A stretch of 64,000 bases of DNA from Dysgonamonadaceae bacterium (GTDB lineage Bacteria; Bacteroidota; Bacteroidia; Bacteroidales; Azobacteroidaceae): contig JAISUK010000011.1 of NCBI GenBank assembly GCA_031272075.1, positions 1 through 64,000 of the forward strand, in the 5' to 3' direction. Positions 36,098 to 45,194 of the stretch are shown piece by piece; positions within the stretch are counted from its first letter, which is position 1; the number at the start of each line of letters is the position of its first letter. The notes below the pieces were generated by a model, which was not told the DNA's origin, did no database searches, and worked only from the letters and a program-made list of their open reading frames with translations. Position numbers and translations under genes: made by a program.

Positions 36098-36715
36098 TTA
36101 CCCCTTTGCCAATTCGTTCCTCACACGGCTCAGGCTTTCGGGCGTGATGCCCAAATAGGAAGCAAGCATATAGAGCGGAACACGATGGATGAAATCTTTG
36201 TAAGTTGACAGGAAATCAAGGTAGCGTTCTTCCGCCGTAGCGCTCAGCAATAATGTCACCCGATGCTGCAACAGCATGATATAACGATTCAGGATGAAGG
36301 TGTTTTTCTCCAGCAGTTGCGGGTATTTTTTTGAAATATCCTGCAAGAAATGCTTGGGAATCAGCGCCAGGTCACAATCCTCGATTGCCTGGATAAAATA
36401 GCTGGACGGCTCATCCAGGTAAGTGCTCTTGCGGTCGGTGATATACCAGCCTTCGGGAGCGAACTGTATGACATGTTCTTTGCCGGAACCGTCGATCGTA
36501 TACATCCGCAAGACGCCTCTTTCCACATAATAAGTGTATGGACAGACTGTTCCGGGCATGATGAGGAACTCATTTTTTTCTACTTTGCGGTATTGTATTT
36601 TCCCCAGGAAAGGTTGCACCGTTGCTAACGGCACCTCCAATACGTCGGCCAGCCATTGATCGAAAGGCAATGTTTTCGGTCCGTAATTTTCAAAATGTTC
36701 TATCAAGTCCTGCAT
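36098..36715 (-). CDS. Crp/Fnr-family transcriptional regulator
   Basis: 205 residues. The cyclic-nucleotide-binding beta-roll covers about 25-130 ('KNEFLIMPGTVCPYTYYVER', 'GWYITDRKSTYLD'), joined by a long helix to a short C-terminal helix-turn-helix ('LYMLASYLGITPESLSRVRN'). This group is common in Bacteroidota and usually does not sense cAMP; effectors are unknown. The gene is followed by the cus operon's promoter region on the same strand, but there is a separate promoter for cus, so no functional link is claimed. Confidence 0.9.
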   Translation of the reverse strand: MQDLIEHFENYGPKTLPFDQWLADVLEVPLATVQPFLGKIQYRKVEKNEFLIMPGTVCPYTYYVERGVLRMYTIDGSGKEHVIQFAPEGWYITDRKSTYLDEPSSYFIQAIEDCDLALIPKHFLQDISKKYPQLLEKNTFILNRYIMLLQHRVTLLLSATAEERYLDFLSTYKDFIHRVPLYMLASYLGITPESLSRVRNELAKG

Positions 36716-36740
36716 ATCCGAATTAGATAATTATTTTTCA

Positions 36741-36748
36741 CAAAAGTA
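36741..36748 (-). promoter_or_regulatory. -7 promoter element (TACTTTTG on minus strand)
   Basis: Matches TAnnTTTG 25 nt before the Crp/Fnr gene start at 36715, in the 42-nt gap after the symporter gene. No -33 match. Confidence 0.45.
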
Positions 36749-36757
36749 GGTGATTTT

Positions 36758-38221
36758 TTATTTCTTACACCATTTTTTGCAAGATAAAATCAAAAGTCCG
36801 GATATCACCAGAAACATATTCATAATCAACAATTCATAACCCAAACGGTAATGAAAGGCGGCAAACAACACCCGACCTGTCAGAAAACATAACAGCGGCG
36901 ATAGCAGACAAATATACGGAACGCCTTTGTCCACCGGCTTCAATCGTTTAAAGAGAATCCCGAAGGCAAACAACCCCAACAATGGGCCGTAAGTATAAGA
37001 GACAATCATATAAATCGCATCGATCACACTCGTGTTATTGAGCGCCTTAAATACGAGCATAATCAATATGAAAACCAGCGAAATCAACAAATGGATGCCG
37101 GTACGGACTCGCCGGGCTTTCGTTTTGGAATATTGGGAGATGTTCAACAAATCTACGCAGATCGAAGTAGTCAATCCGGTCAGCGCGGAATCGGCGCTTG
37201 CAAAGGTTACGGCGATAATTCCGACGGTAAAAAACAATACCGCAGCCATTCCCAGATATCCATTCGACACAATCATCGGCAAGATGTCGTCGGCGAGTTG
37301 CGGCAATGCAATTTGAGAAGCCGAAGCGAAATAAAGCAACAAAACACCCAGGCAAAGGAACAAAAAATTGACCGGAATAAAAGCCACGCTATACGTCGCC
37401 ACATTTTTCTGCGCTTCTTTCAGATTGCGGCACGATAAATTCTTTTGCATCATCTCCTGGTCAATGCCCGTCATCGCAATGGTGACGAACATGCCGCTGA
37501 CAAATTGTTTGACAAAATGTTGACGACTGAACCAATCGTCAAAAACAAATATTTTGCAATGCGGACTTGCTTTCACAGTGGCGATCAATGCCGACAAATC
37601 CAGGTGCATCGCTTGCGCCACCTGCCAGATGATCAACACCAATGCCGTCAACAGAAAGAAAGTCTGCAACAGGTCTGTCCAGACAAGCGTACGGACACCG
37701 CTCTTGAAGGTATACAGCCACATCATCAGTAAAAAAATCAGCGCGGTCAAGATAAAAGGAATCCCCCATGTCTCAAACACATACGTCTGGAGGATCAGCA
37801 CAGCGATATACAGTCGCGTCACTGCACAAGCGGTGCGAGAGAGCAGGAAAAACCATGTGCCGGTGCGGTAGGCATGCCTGCCGATCCTTTGATCGAGGTA
37901 GGTATAGATGCTCGTCAGGTTGAGCCGGTAATAGAGCGGCAACAGGACAAAAATGATGACTACATACCCCAGCAGGAATCCGAAAACCATCTGCATGTAA
38001 GTCATGTCGAAGTCGCGCACCATGCCCGGCACGGAAACGAATGTGACGCCCGAAAGCGATGACCCGACCATCCCGAAAGCGACAATATACCAGGGAGACC
38101 TGCGGTTGCCCAGGAAAAACGCTTCATTGCCCGAATGACGTCTTCCGATGAAGAAGGAAATCAGGAGTAATGCCAGGAAATAGGCGACAAGGATGACGAA
38201 GATAAGCGTATTGCCCTTCAT
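36758..38221 (-). CDS. Sodium:solute symporter (SSS family)
   Basis: 487 residues from the ATG at 38221, which overlaps the ppk1 stop as ATGA; an upstream in-frame start at 38281 would lie inside ppk1. About 13 membrane helices. Family signs are 'SLSGVTFVSVPGMV' (first sodium-site helix), 'TGIDQEMMQKNLSCR' and 'FASADSALTGLTTSICVDL'. The substrate (amino acid, sugar acid, sialic acid, etc.) is not predictable. The overlap implies coupled translation with polyphosphate kinase, an unexpected pairing. Confidence 0.92.
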   Translation of the reverse strand: MKGNTLIFVILVAYFLALLLISFFIGRRHSGNEAFFLGNRRSPWYIVAFGMVGSSLSGVTFVSVPGMVRDFDMTYMQMVFGFLLGYVVIIFVLLPLYYRLNLTSIYTYLDQRIGRHAYRTGTWFFLLSRTACAVTRLYIAVLILQTYVFETWGIPFILTALIFLLMMWLYTFKSGVRTLVWTDLLQTFFLLTALVLIIWQVAQAMHLDLSALIATVKASPHCKIFVFDDWFSRQHFVKQFVSGMFVTIAMTGIDQEMMQKNLSCRNLKEAQKNVATYSVAFIPVNFLFLCLGVLLLYFASASQIALPQLADDILPMIVSNGYLGMAAVLFFTVGIIAVTFASADSALTGLTTSICVDLLNISQYSKTKARRVRTGIHLLISLVFILIMLVFKALNNTSVIDAIYMIVSYTYGPLLGLFAFGILFKRLKPVDKGVPYICLLSPLLCFLTGRVLFAAFHYRLGYELLIMNMFLVISGLLILSCKKWCKK

Positions 38222-40269
38222 TTGATCGTAAACAGGTCTTTTTGTTTTACAAGTAATCGATAAATCTCCTTTTGCGACCATACCTCCTTTTGCGTAGCAT
38301 CCCGTTTGAAGTCATTCCGAAGATGCTCGTCGATGCGGCAAGCTTTGACATTGTCCTGCAACTGTATATCGAGGATTTCGAGGATCAGCGCTTTGATTTG
38401 TTTGTCCCAGACCGGGAATGCCGTCTCAATGCGTCGGTAGAGATTGCGGCGCATCCAGTCTGCTGAAGAAAGGAACAGGTCTTGTTGCCCGTCGTTGAAG
38501 AAATACCAGATCCGTGCATGTTCCAGGAACATGTCTACGATCCGGGTGATGCGGATATTTTTACTGAACGGCTGGTTCGGCACCAGACAGCAGATGCCTC
38601 TGACGATCAAGTCGATTTCAACTCCGGCTTCGGAGGCCTTATACAGTTCATCGATCATGTCCTTGTCTTGCAGCCCGTTCATTTTCAGAATGATATAGCC
38701 TTTCCTCCCTTGCTGCACATGCGCTATCTCCCGCTGAATCAGCTCTTTCAGTGTGGGCACCATATTGAATTGCGAAACCAGGATGTGGTGGAAACTCATC
38801 TTTTTCACTCTCCCTTTCAACACATCAAACACTCTCAGAATCTCGTCTGTCAGCTTTCGGTTGGAAGTCATGACGGACATATCGCTGTAGATCGAGGCGG
38901 TTTTCTCGTTGAAATTGCCGGTGCTCAGGTAGGCATACGCCAATCCCGATTTTTCCTTTACCAGGGCGACTTTAGCATGCACTTTCAATCCCGGTAAACT
39001 GTAAATAATCCGGATACCCGCCTGCTTCATCGCCTCGGAGGAGTACAGATTGTTCTCCTCATCGAAGCGCGCCTTCAATTCTACGAACACCGTCACTTTT
39101 TTCCCATGTTGCGCCGCGTTGATCAGGTTGGTGATGACTTCCGAATTTTCCGCCACGCGGTATTGTGTGACATAGATCTCTTCCACTTCCGGGCTGGACG
39201 AGGCCTGACACAGGAATCGAATAAAATGGTTGAATGTATGGTAAGGATAAAACAGGAAAATATCTTGTTTTTTTATGATATTCAACAGGTTGTCTGATGT
39301 GATCAATGCAGGAATCTCTATGGGGATCAACGGCGCTTGTTCCAGGGTTTTCGACCGCGTATTCGGGAGTTTTACCAGATCTTCCATATTGAGATGCCGG
39401 TTGTCGGGGATCAAGTCTTCCGGCTGCATGGCAAAGACGTCGCACAGGAAATGCAAACATTCGGAAGGCATCTCCCGATCGTAGACAAAGCGGCTCAGAT
39501 CGCCGATTTTGCGACGTTTCACTTTTTTGATAATCGTCTCCACCAGTTTTTCCTGCGCCGTCACGATTTCTTCGTCGATGTAGATATCCGCGTCGCGCGA
39601 AATCTTGATATTGTAACTGCCGGCGATTTCAAAACCGGGGAAGACATACTGGAGATTTGCCGAAATGACATCTTCGGTAAACATAAAATACTTGTTGCCA
39701 TCGTGCGAAGGGAGTTCAATAAACCGCGGCACTTTGGCGTAAGGAATTTTGATCAACGCATAATATTCCGTCGAAGATGCTGTCTTTTTCAGATGGACAA
39801 CCTGATAGAGCCGGTTATCACGGATGAAAACCCGGATATCGTCTTTCATGATCATAACCGGCTGTAAGAAAGGAAAAATTTCTTCCACGAAATAATGACG
39901 GATAAAATCTGTGTGAAACGGCTCCACGCGGGAATCCATGTAGAGGATGATGTTGTCGTTACGCAACGCCGGAAGGATCTTGTTTTCGAGGATTGCGGTA
40001 AACGCCCCCTGCTGGCGTGTCACTTCCCGCTTCACTTCTTCCAGTGTCTGTTCCGACTCGGCCGGATCTTCTTCGGAATGGATTTTCCGCATGATGATGC
40101 TGCGATGTTCTGAAACCCGAATCTTGTAAAACTCCTCCAGGTTGGAGGCATAGATCGAGAGAAATTTCAGACGTTCGTATATCGGGAGGCGATCGTCTTC
40201 CGCTTCCAACAGCACCCGATAGTTGAATGACAACCAACTGATGTCCCGATTGAAATAGCTGTACTCCAT
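38218..40269 (-). CDS. ppk1: Polyphosphate kinase 1
   Basis: 683 residues, standard. Makes long-chain polyphosphate from ATP and the reverse. N-terminal domain 'NRDISWLSFNYRVLLEAED', the PLD-like catalytic halves, and the autophosphorylated histidine His431 in 'GLKVHAKVALV' are present; the second catalytic His is in 'FLEHARIWYF'. 'YLSTGNFNEKTASIYSDMSV' (phosphate-binding Asn/Arg region) is also typical. The gene is the first of a pair with the sodium symporter, sharing ATGA. Confidence 0.96.
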   Translation of the reverse strand: MEYSYFNRDISWLSFNYRVLLEAEDDRLPIYERLKFLSIYASNLEEFYKIRVSEHRSIIMRKIHSEEDPAESEQTLEEVKREVTRQQGAFTAILENKILPALRNDNIILYMDSRVEPFHTDFIRHYFVEEIFPFLQPVMIMKDDIRVFIRDNRLYQVVHLKKTASSTEYYALIKIPYAKVPRFIELPSHDGNKYFMFTEDVISANLQYVFPGFEIAGSYNIKISRDADIYIDEEIVTAQEKLVETIIKKVKRRKIGDLSRFVYDREMPSECLHFLCDVFAMQPEDLIPDNRHLNMEDLVKLPNTRSKTLEQAPLIPIEIPALITSDNLLNIIKKQDIFLFYPYHTFNHFIRFLCQASSSPEVEEIYVTQYRVAENSEVITNLINAAQHGKKVTVFVELKARFDEENNLYSSEAMKQAGIRIIYSLPGLKVHAKVALVKEKSGLAYAYLSTGNFNEKTASIYSDMSVMTSNRKLTDEILRVFDVLKGRVKKMSFHHILVSQFNMVPTLKELIQREIAHVQQGRKGYIILKMNGLQDKDMIDELYKASEAGVEIDLIVRGICCLVPNQPFSKNIRITRIVDMFLEHARIWYFFNDGQQDLFLSSADWMRRNLYRRIETAFPVWDKQIKALILEILDIQLQDNVKACRIDEHLRNDFKRDATQKEVWSQKEIYRLLVKQKDLFTIK

Positions 40270-40346
40270 CTTGCAATTATTCCGTAAAAGTACTAATTTT
40301 GTCGGAAGTTTGAAACAGAATCGGAAAGAAAATTGATGATTATTGT

Positions 40347-40354
40347 TATTTTTG
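40347..40354 (+). promoter_or_regulatory. -7 promoter element (TATTTTTG)
   Basis: Matches TAnnTTTG 41 nt before the GH43 gene; no -33 box at the proper distance. Confidence 0.4.
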
Positions 40355-40395
40355 CAAATATATTTTTTGACGATTTTACCTTTTAAAATACTTAT

Positions 40396-41412
40396 ATGAA
40401 CAAATATCTAAGAATCAGCGTTTTGTCATTGATCTTGTCTTTGATAATGTTGAATAATGCCTCGTCGCAATCACCACAGTCAGCAATTAAAGATATCTCT
40501 GAGATCCGCATTCGTGACCCGTTTATACTTACTGATGAAGCAAATGGCTGTTACTGGATGTATGCTTCATCAGCAGTGCAAATGGCAGATAATAAAACAG
40601 TTGGAGGCGTAGTAGTTTGGAAAAGCAAAGATTTGAAACGATGGGAAGGACCGCAACGCGTATTTCAAGTGCCGGAAAATAATTGGATTACAGGGAATGT
40701 TTGGGCGCCTGAAGTACATTTTTATCGAGGCATATATTATCTTTTTGCTACATTAAACTCGGATATAGCCTGGAAAGCGCCCCGTGAAGGATGGCCAAAG
40801 TATTTGTTTCGAGGCGTACAGGTTTTTCATTCCGATAAGCCGGAAGGGCCGTTTTTGCCTTTTTCACTTAAACCGCATACGCCTCAAGACTTTATGGCAT
40901 TGGATGGTACTTTATGGGTTGAAGACGGACAGCCTTATATGATTTATTGTCATGAATGGGTTCAGACCGTTGATGGGAAGATGAATTTAATGCCTTTGAA
41001 AGAAGATTTATCGGAAGCCGGCGGCGGTTCAGTGCGTCTCTTTTACGCTTCCAGCGCTCCGTGGGGTAAAAACAATGCAGAGAGCTATGTTACTGACGGT
41101 TGCTTTCTATATCGTACCAAAACAAACAAATTACTGATGATTTGGTCAAGTTTTACGCCCGAAGGAGAGTATGCTATCGGCATCGCAGAATCGTCGACCG
41201 GGAAAGTTGCAGGTCCTTGGCGACAACAAGAGAAACCCCTATTCACGCGTGACGGAGGGCACGGCATGCTGTTCCGAACGCTTGAAGGTCGCTTGTGTCT
41301 GGCTTTGCATCAACCTAACTCGGGAGGGAGAGAAAGAGCGCATATATTCGAAATAGAAGATGCAGGAAATACGCTTATTATCAAGAAAGAAATAACGGAA
41401 GTAAAAAAATAA
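40396..41412 (+). CDS. Secreted glycoside hydrolase family 43 protein
   Basis: 338 residues. Signal peptide 1-24 ('LSLIMLNNASSQ'). Five-bladed propeller of GH43 type: 'IRIRDPFIL' supplies the general-base Asp41, 'NVWAPEVHFYRGIYYLF' and 'FMALDGTLWVEDGQPYMIYC' give the second Asp, and 'NAESYVTDGCFLYR' the likely acid Glu. GH43 enzymes remove arabinose, xylose or galactose units from plant or host glycans. The gene is richer in A+T than its ppk1 neighbour. It is followed after 11 nt by an acyltransferase gene, possibly one transcript. Confidence 0.88.
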   Translation: MNKYLRISVLSLILSLIMLNNASSQSPQSAIKDISEIRIRDPFILTDEANGCYWMYASSAVQMADNKTVGGVVVWKSKDLKRWEGPQRVFQVPENNWITGNVWAPEVHFYRGIYYLFATLNSDIAWKAPREGWPKYLFRGVQVFHSDKPEGPFLPFSLKPHTPQDFMALDGTLWVEDGQPYMIYCHEWVQTVDGKMNLMPLKEDLSEAGGGSVRLFYASSAPWGKNNAESYVTDGCFLYRTKTNKLLMIWSSFTPEGEYAIGIAESSTGKVAGPWRQQEKPLFTRDGGHGMLFRTLEGRLCLALHQPNSGGRERAHIFEIEDAGNTLIIKKEITEVKK

Positions 41413-41423
41413 ATTATTGACGT

Positions 41424-42512
41424 ATGAAACGTATCGTTTTTTTGGATTATGTGCGCGTGTTCGCATGTTTGCTCGTGATGTTTGTTCACGCGAGTGAAAA
41501 TTTTTACGGCGCTGAGGGATCGACGGATATGGCCGGACCTCAATCATTCTTAGCCAATGAAGCGGATCGGTTGTGGGTGTCGATTTACGACGGGTTTTCG
41601 CGTATGGCGGTGCCGCTGTTCATGATTGTGTCTGCTTATCTGCTTGTCCCGATGAAAGAAGGCCAGACCTCCTGGCAATTTTATCGGCGGCGTTTTACGC
41701 GCGTCTTGCCGCCGTTTTTTATCTTTATGATTCTTTACAGCACGCTACCCCTGCTGTGGGGACAGTTGGATGGTGCGACCTCACTGAAAGACCTGTCGCG
41801 GATACTTCTGAATTTTCCGACGCTGGCAGGACATTTGTGGTTTATATATCCCTTGTTAAGCCTTTATCTGTTCATTCCGGTCGTCTCCCCGTGGATGAGC
41901 AAGGTCACGGCGAAAGAAGAGCGATTCTTCCTCTTGTTGTTCCTGATTTCGACTTGCATGCCTTTTCTCAACCGCTGGTTCGGTGAAGTGTGGGGGCAAT
42001 GTTTTTGGAACGAATACCATCTGCTGTGGTATTTTTCCGGCTATCTGGGGTATCTTGTGCTGGCGCATTACATCCGTGTTCATCTTACCTGGAACGCCGC
42101 CAAACGCTTCACGGTGGGAATCATCTCGCTGTTTGTCGGAGCGGGATTGACCATTTATTCGTTCTATATTCAGGCCACACCCGGAACAATCCTGTCGACT
42201 CCTGTAATAGAAGTCGGCTGGTCGTTTTGCACCATCAATTGTGTGCTGCTCACAGCGGGCGCTTTCCTGATGTTCACTTGCATCAACCTCCCTCAAACCC
42301 CGCGTTTCGTAGCAGAATTGTCGAAGCTGAGTTATGGGATGTATCTTGCGCATATTTTTTGGCTCGGACTTTGCGTAAACGTGTTCAAGCACAATTTGGC
42401 GCTGCCTACCGTTGCCGCGATACCCTGCATTGCTGTGTGTACATTCGTTTGCAGTTTTGTAAGCATAAAAATTGTTTCATTCATACCCGGCAGCAAATGG
42501 ATCGTCGGATAG
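41424..42512 (+). CDS. Acyltransferase 3 family membrane protein
   Basis: 362 residues with about 10 membrane helices. Opens with the family motif 'RIVFLDYVRVFACLLVMFVH' (Arg and His of the active region) and contains 'FYRRRFTRVLPPFFIFMILY' and 'LWFIYPLLSLYLFIPVVSPW', characteristic of Acyl_transf_3/OafB-like enzymes that acetylate surface polysaccharides. The start context TTGACGTATGAAAC equals that after the hairpin elements at 53261 and 30282, but no element copy is present here. GC content returns to the local average compared with GH43. Confidence 0.88.
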   Translation: MKRIVFLDYVRVFACLLVMFVHASENFYGAEGSTDMAGPQSFLANEADRLWVSIYDGFSRMAVPLFMIVSAYLLVPMKEGQTSWQFYRRRFTRVLPPFFIFMILYSTLPLLWGQLDGATSLKDLSRILLNFPTLAGHLWFIYPLLSLYLFIPVVSPWMSKVTAKEERFFLLLFLISTCMPFLNRWFGEVWGQCFWNEYHLLWYFSGYLGYLVLAHYIRVHLTWNAAKRFTVGIISLFVGAGLTIYSFYIQATPGTILSTPVIEVGWSFCTINCVLLTAGAFLMFTCINLPQTPRFVAELSKLSYGMYLAHIFWLGLCVNVFKHNLALPTVAAIPCIAVCTFVCSFVSIKIVSFIPGSKWIVG

Positions 42513-42545
42513 CTCTATAAGGGTAAAGAATTTCATTCCGAGCGC

Positions 42546-43388
42546 CTAGCTGCCGTTAAATTCCGAAAACAGTTTTTTGAGGGGCAGGAAGAAGCGTTCA
42601 AGCAGCGAAATATCTTCGGTAATGACATCGGCCTGTCCCAGCATGTCGGGCAGATAAGGGAGTTGTTTGTTGTAAGTGGTGTTAAGTCCATCGGGAAGTG
42701 CTATTTCGAGCGTATAACTGAACGACTGTCCGTCGCGAGCCGGAACTAGCGAGATATTTTTCACCACTCCTTTCACCATTCCATATTCCGTATCGGGGAA
42801 ATTCTCTAGGTGAATATTCACCCGCTGCCCCGATCTCACCTTTCCTGAGCGGGCTATCGGCAGCAAGGCTTTGCCGATGATTTCATGCTTGCCGGTGGAA
42901 ATGACAGTGAATACTTCTTCACCTGCCAATACGTTTTGATTCTCTGACCAGTAGCGCGTAAAAGTGATCTTCCCTTCGATCGGCGAGACAAGCGCATAGC
43001 TCAGTTCCCACGCTTGCAATTCAGACTTGAGTTGTGAAAATTGTGACCTCAATTGCGAGCGCAAGCCATTGCATTTTTCCGTATCCTGATATTCGGTATC
43101 CAACAGCGATTCCTTCAATTGCGCGATCTGTATGCGCATGTTATTGACGGAAGCTTCCATATTTTCCTGCGACATCAGACTTTGCAACAGTGTGCTGCGA
43201 CTGGCATCCAGTTCTTTACCCGACACTCCACCTTGTTCGTGTATCAGCGAGTCGCGTTCAAAGGTTTTTTTAGCCAGCGCCAACTGTTGGCGGCCTATTC
43301 GCTGTTGACGCAGCAGATTTTGATACTGTTCTTCGTATTGCGCTATGCGTCGGCGCGTCATTGCCGCTTTTTGCGGATAATACTGCAT
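42546..43388 (-). pseudogene. 5'-truncated HlyD-family secretion adaptor
   Basis: The 280 codons correspond to the C-terminal two thirds of a Bacteroidota HlyD-type adaptor: 'QYYPQKAAMTRRRIAQYEEQ', a long coiled coil, 'SYALVSPIEGKITFTRYWSE', and the end 'ITEDISLLERFFLPLKKLF'. Complete relatives have about 150 more residues in front, with the membrane anchor and the first half of the lipoyl domain. The frame stays open to 43460 without an ATG and then meets a stop, and the promoter of the HEPN gene overlaps that point. The break therefore coincides with the start of the HEPN/MNT cassette. No ABC transporter partner is nearby. Confidence 0.75.
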
Positions 43389-43453
43389 CCGTTTGTATTT
43401 TATTTTGACTGATGCCTTACCTGCGTCGATAAATAAATACGCACAGGCAAGGT

Positions 43454-43484
43454 TTTGCTTTTACGAAAAATGTTTTTAACTTTG
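43454..43484 (+). promoter_or_regulatory. HEPN/MNT promoter: TTTG (43454-43457), 19 nt, TAACTTTG (43477-43484)
   Basis: Perfect match in both boxes and spacing, 25 nt before the ATG at 43510. It lies on top of the broken 5' end of the HlyD gene on the other strand. Confidence 0.7.
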
Positions 43485-43509
43485 CAGAACAGAATCCAAA
43501 GGATTGTTT

Positions 43510-43845
43510 ATGACAAAGCAGGAACATATTGATTACTGGGTGCGTACCGCTGCCGACGACTGGGATACGGTACAGGTATTGTATGCTGCACATAAAAATT
43601 TACATGCGCTTTTCTGGGCACACTTGACTTTGGAAAAATTGTTGAAAGCGCACTGGATAAAATTCAACGAAGGCAGTGTTCCGCCTAAAATTCATAACCT
43701 GATTTGGCTGATAAACAATGCGGGAGTGGTTCTCGATGAGGAAACATTGATGTTTTTGGATAAATTCAACGATTTCCAGCTTAGCAGCCGCTATCCCGAC
43801 TATATTTTCAATATCAGCACAATTTGTTCGGACGCCTACGACTGA
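43510..43845 (+). CDS. HEPN-domain protein of a HEPN/MNT toxin-antitoxin pair, C-terminus probably frameshifted
   Basis: 111 residues as read from the ATG at 43510 (a TTG two codons earlier is also possible). It has the HEPN four-helix layout: 'ADDWDTVQVLYAA', 'LFWAHLTLEKLLKAHWI', 'PPKIHNLIWLI' and 'FNDFQLSSRYPDYIF'. HEPN proteins are RNases or RNA-binding toxins. The frame ends abruptly at 'CSDAYD'. In the +1 frame the coding character continues from 43841 to 43900 ('DTLKQTDIIRQCLLKMLQ', stop), which would restore a family-like length of about 130 and overlap the MNT start. A single-base indel near 43840 is likely. Confidence 0.75.
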   Translation: MTKQEHIDYWVRTAADDWDTVQVLYAAHKNLHALFWAHLTLEKLLKAHWIKFNEGSVPPKIHNLIWLINNAGVVLDEETLMFLDKFNDFQLSSRYPDYIFNISTICSDAYD

Positions 43846-43875
43846 CACATTAAAACAAACGGATATAATACGGCA

Positions 43876-44193
43876 ATGCTTACTCAAGATGCTGCAATAG
43901 AAACAATAAGGAACTACGCCAATGAAATTATTTCGAGCGGCGTAAACCTGCGTAAGGTCATTTTATTCGGTTCGTTTGCCAAAGGGACGCAACACGAATG
44001 GTCTGATATTGACGTCGCTTTGGTTGCCGACGAGTTCAGCGGCTTTACCTTTGCCGACAAGAACAAGTTCTCTCGCATCGGCATCAAAGCCCCGTATATT
44101 CGCATTCAGTCCAAAACCTATCCTACACGTTATTTCCTGCAGGGAGACCCCTTTATCGACGAGATAAAACGGACAGGTATTGAAGTTATGTAA
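43876..44193 (+). CDS. Minimal nucleotidyltransferase (MNT) antitoxin
   Basis: 105 residues. The nucleotidyltransferase motif is 'ILFGSFAKGTQHEWSDIDVALV' type, shown as 'GSFAKGTQHEWSDIDVAL' (GS-x10-DxD; Asp pair for metal). It is the usual partner of a HEPN toxin, which it may silence by adding AMP. It begins 30 nt after the present HEPN stop, but overlaps the probable original HEPN end at 43900. A tail-to-tail gap of 5 nt separates it from the TraB/GumN gene. Confidence 0.85.
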   Translation: MLTQDAAIETIRNYANEIISSGVNLRKVILFGSFAKGTQHEWSDIDVALVADEFSGFTFADKNKFSRIGIKAPYIRIQSKTYPTRYFLQGDPFIDEIKRTGIEVM

Positions 44194-44198
44194 TTAAC

Positions 44199-45194
44199 TT
44201 ACCTGTTGATAACCCCAGCGAATATGAAAATGCCCTTCCTCATCTTGTTCCCGCCGCAGCAGGCTTTCAATAATGGAAGGCGAAATACCAAATTCATCGA
44301 AGATTTCTGATTCCTCCTTTCCTGTTTGTTAGATTTGTTATTCCACACTTTTTCGACTTTATATCCTTTTTTGCGTAAGAGATTTATTAAGCCGTATTCA
44401 CCAGGCAGGTGGCCGACGCCCACTGAAATAAATGATGGTTTTTCGGTAATCTGACTTTCATATCCTGCAATTTCCTTTTCATAAGGCGTAATAATATTCG
44501 TATCAGGATCCTTTATACAATTGATAAGAAATTCAGCACTTATTTTTAAAGCGGCAGAATCATCAGATGAAATATTCTTTAATGCTTGATCGCATATATC
44601 ATCAAGCCCTATTCGCATACATGATTTATTTTTCGTCTTTATCAGTAAATAACTGTCGATAGTAGCAAAATTAATCACCTTATCCATCTCGTCATAGTAA
44701 TTGTCAAGGATTTGGTTGTTTTTAATATATTGTTCCCTCATTTTATATTCAAGATGTTTTTTCATCATCTCGTTTTGTAAAGCTACCAGAAGAACATCTG
44801 GTTTTATCATAAAAGCATTCTTGATATTATATTTATTTGATATAGAATCTAATATCAACAAATCGGCTTCTTTCAACAACATCTCATACGTAATATTTTG
44901 CGGCATTTTGACAATATCAACAACACTTTTTGATAATTGTACAGTTTCGTAAATAAACTGTTCTGCTGAATCAAATGCTTGGTTAAGAAATGGCACACTG
45001 TCCAAAAAGAACCGATTTTCAGCATGATATGTACCAAACAGATAGGATGGCTTAGTCAATCCTTTACTGCTGATTTTCCATAACAGAGAATAATCACCGT
45101 ATTCTTCCTGTTTTTCTTGTTTATTTTGTTTGCAAAAAGAAAAAAAACACAGCGTGAAAATACACAATAACAATTTTATGATGTTCGTTATCAT
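44199..45194 (-). CDS. TraB/GumN family lipoprotein with aberrant C-terminus
   Basis: 331 residues; lipobox 'FFSFC' with Cys21. TraB/GumN hallmarks: 'LLWKISSKGLTKPSYLFGTY' near the start, 'SAEQFIYETV' and 'SVGVGHLPGEYGLINLLRKK' near the end. The family normally ends soon after 'KGYKVEKVW'. Here about 45 further residues, basic and Cys-rich, follow, and they overlap a different open frame (44328-44194) that reads more like protein. The end of the gene thus seems fused to an unrelated relic. Low GC compared with the window. Function of the family in bacteria is poorly known. Confidence 0.78.
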   Translation of the reverse strand: MITNIIKLLLCIFTLCFFSFCKQNKQEKQEEYGDYSLLWKISSKGLTKPSYLFGTYHAENRFFLDSVPFLNQAFDSAEQFIYETVQLSKSVVDIVKMPQNITYEMLLKEADLLILDSISNKYNIKNAFMIKPDVLLVALQNEMMKKHLEYKMREQYIKNNQILDNYYDEMDKVINFATIDSYLLIKTKNKSCMRIGLDDICDQALKNISSDDSAALKISAEFLINCIKDPDTNIITPYEKEIAGYESQITEKPSFISVGVGHLPGEYGLINLLRKKGYKVEKVWNNKSNKQERRNQKSSMNLVFRLPLLKACCGGNKMRKGIFIFAGVINR

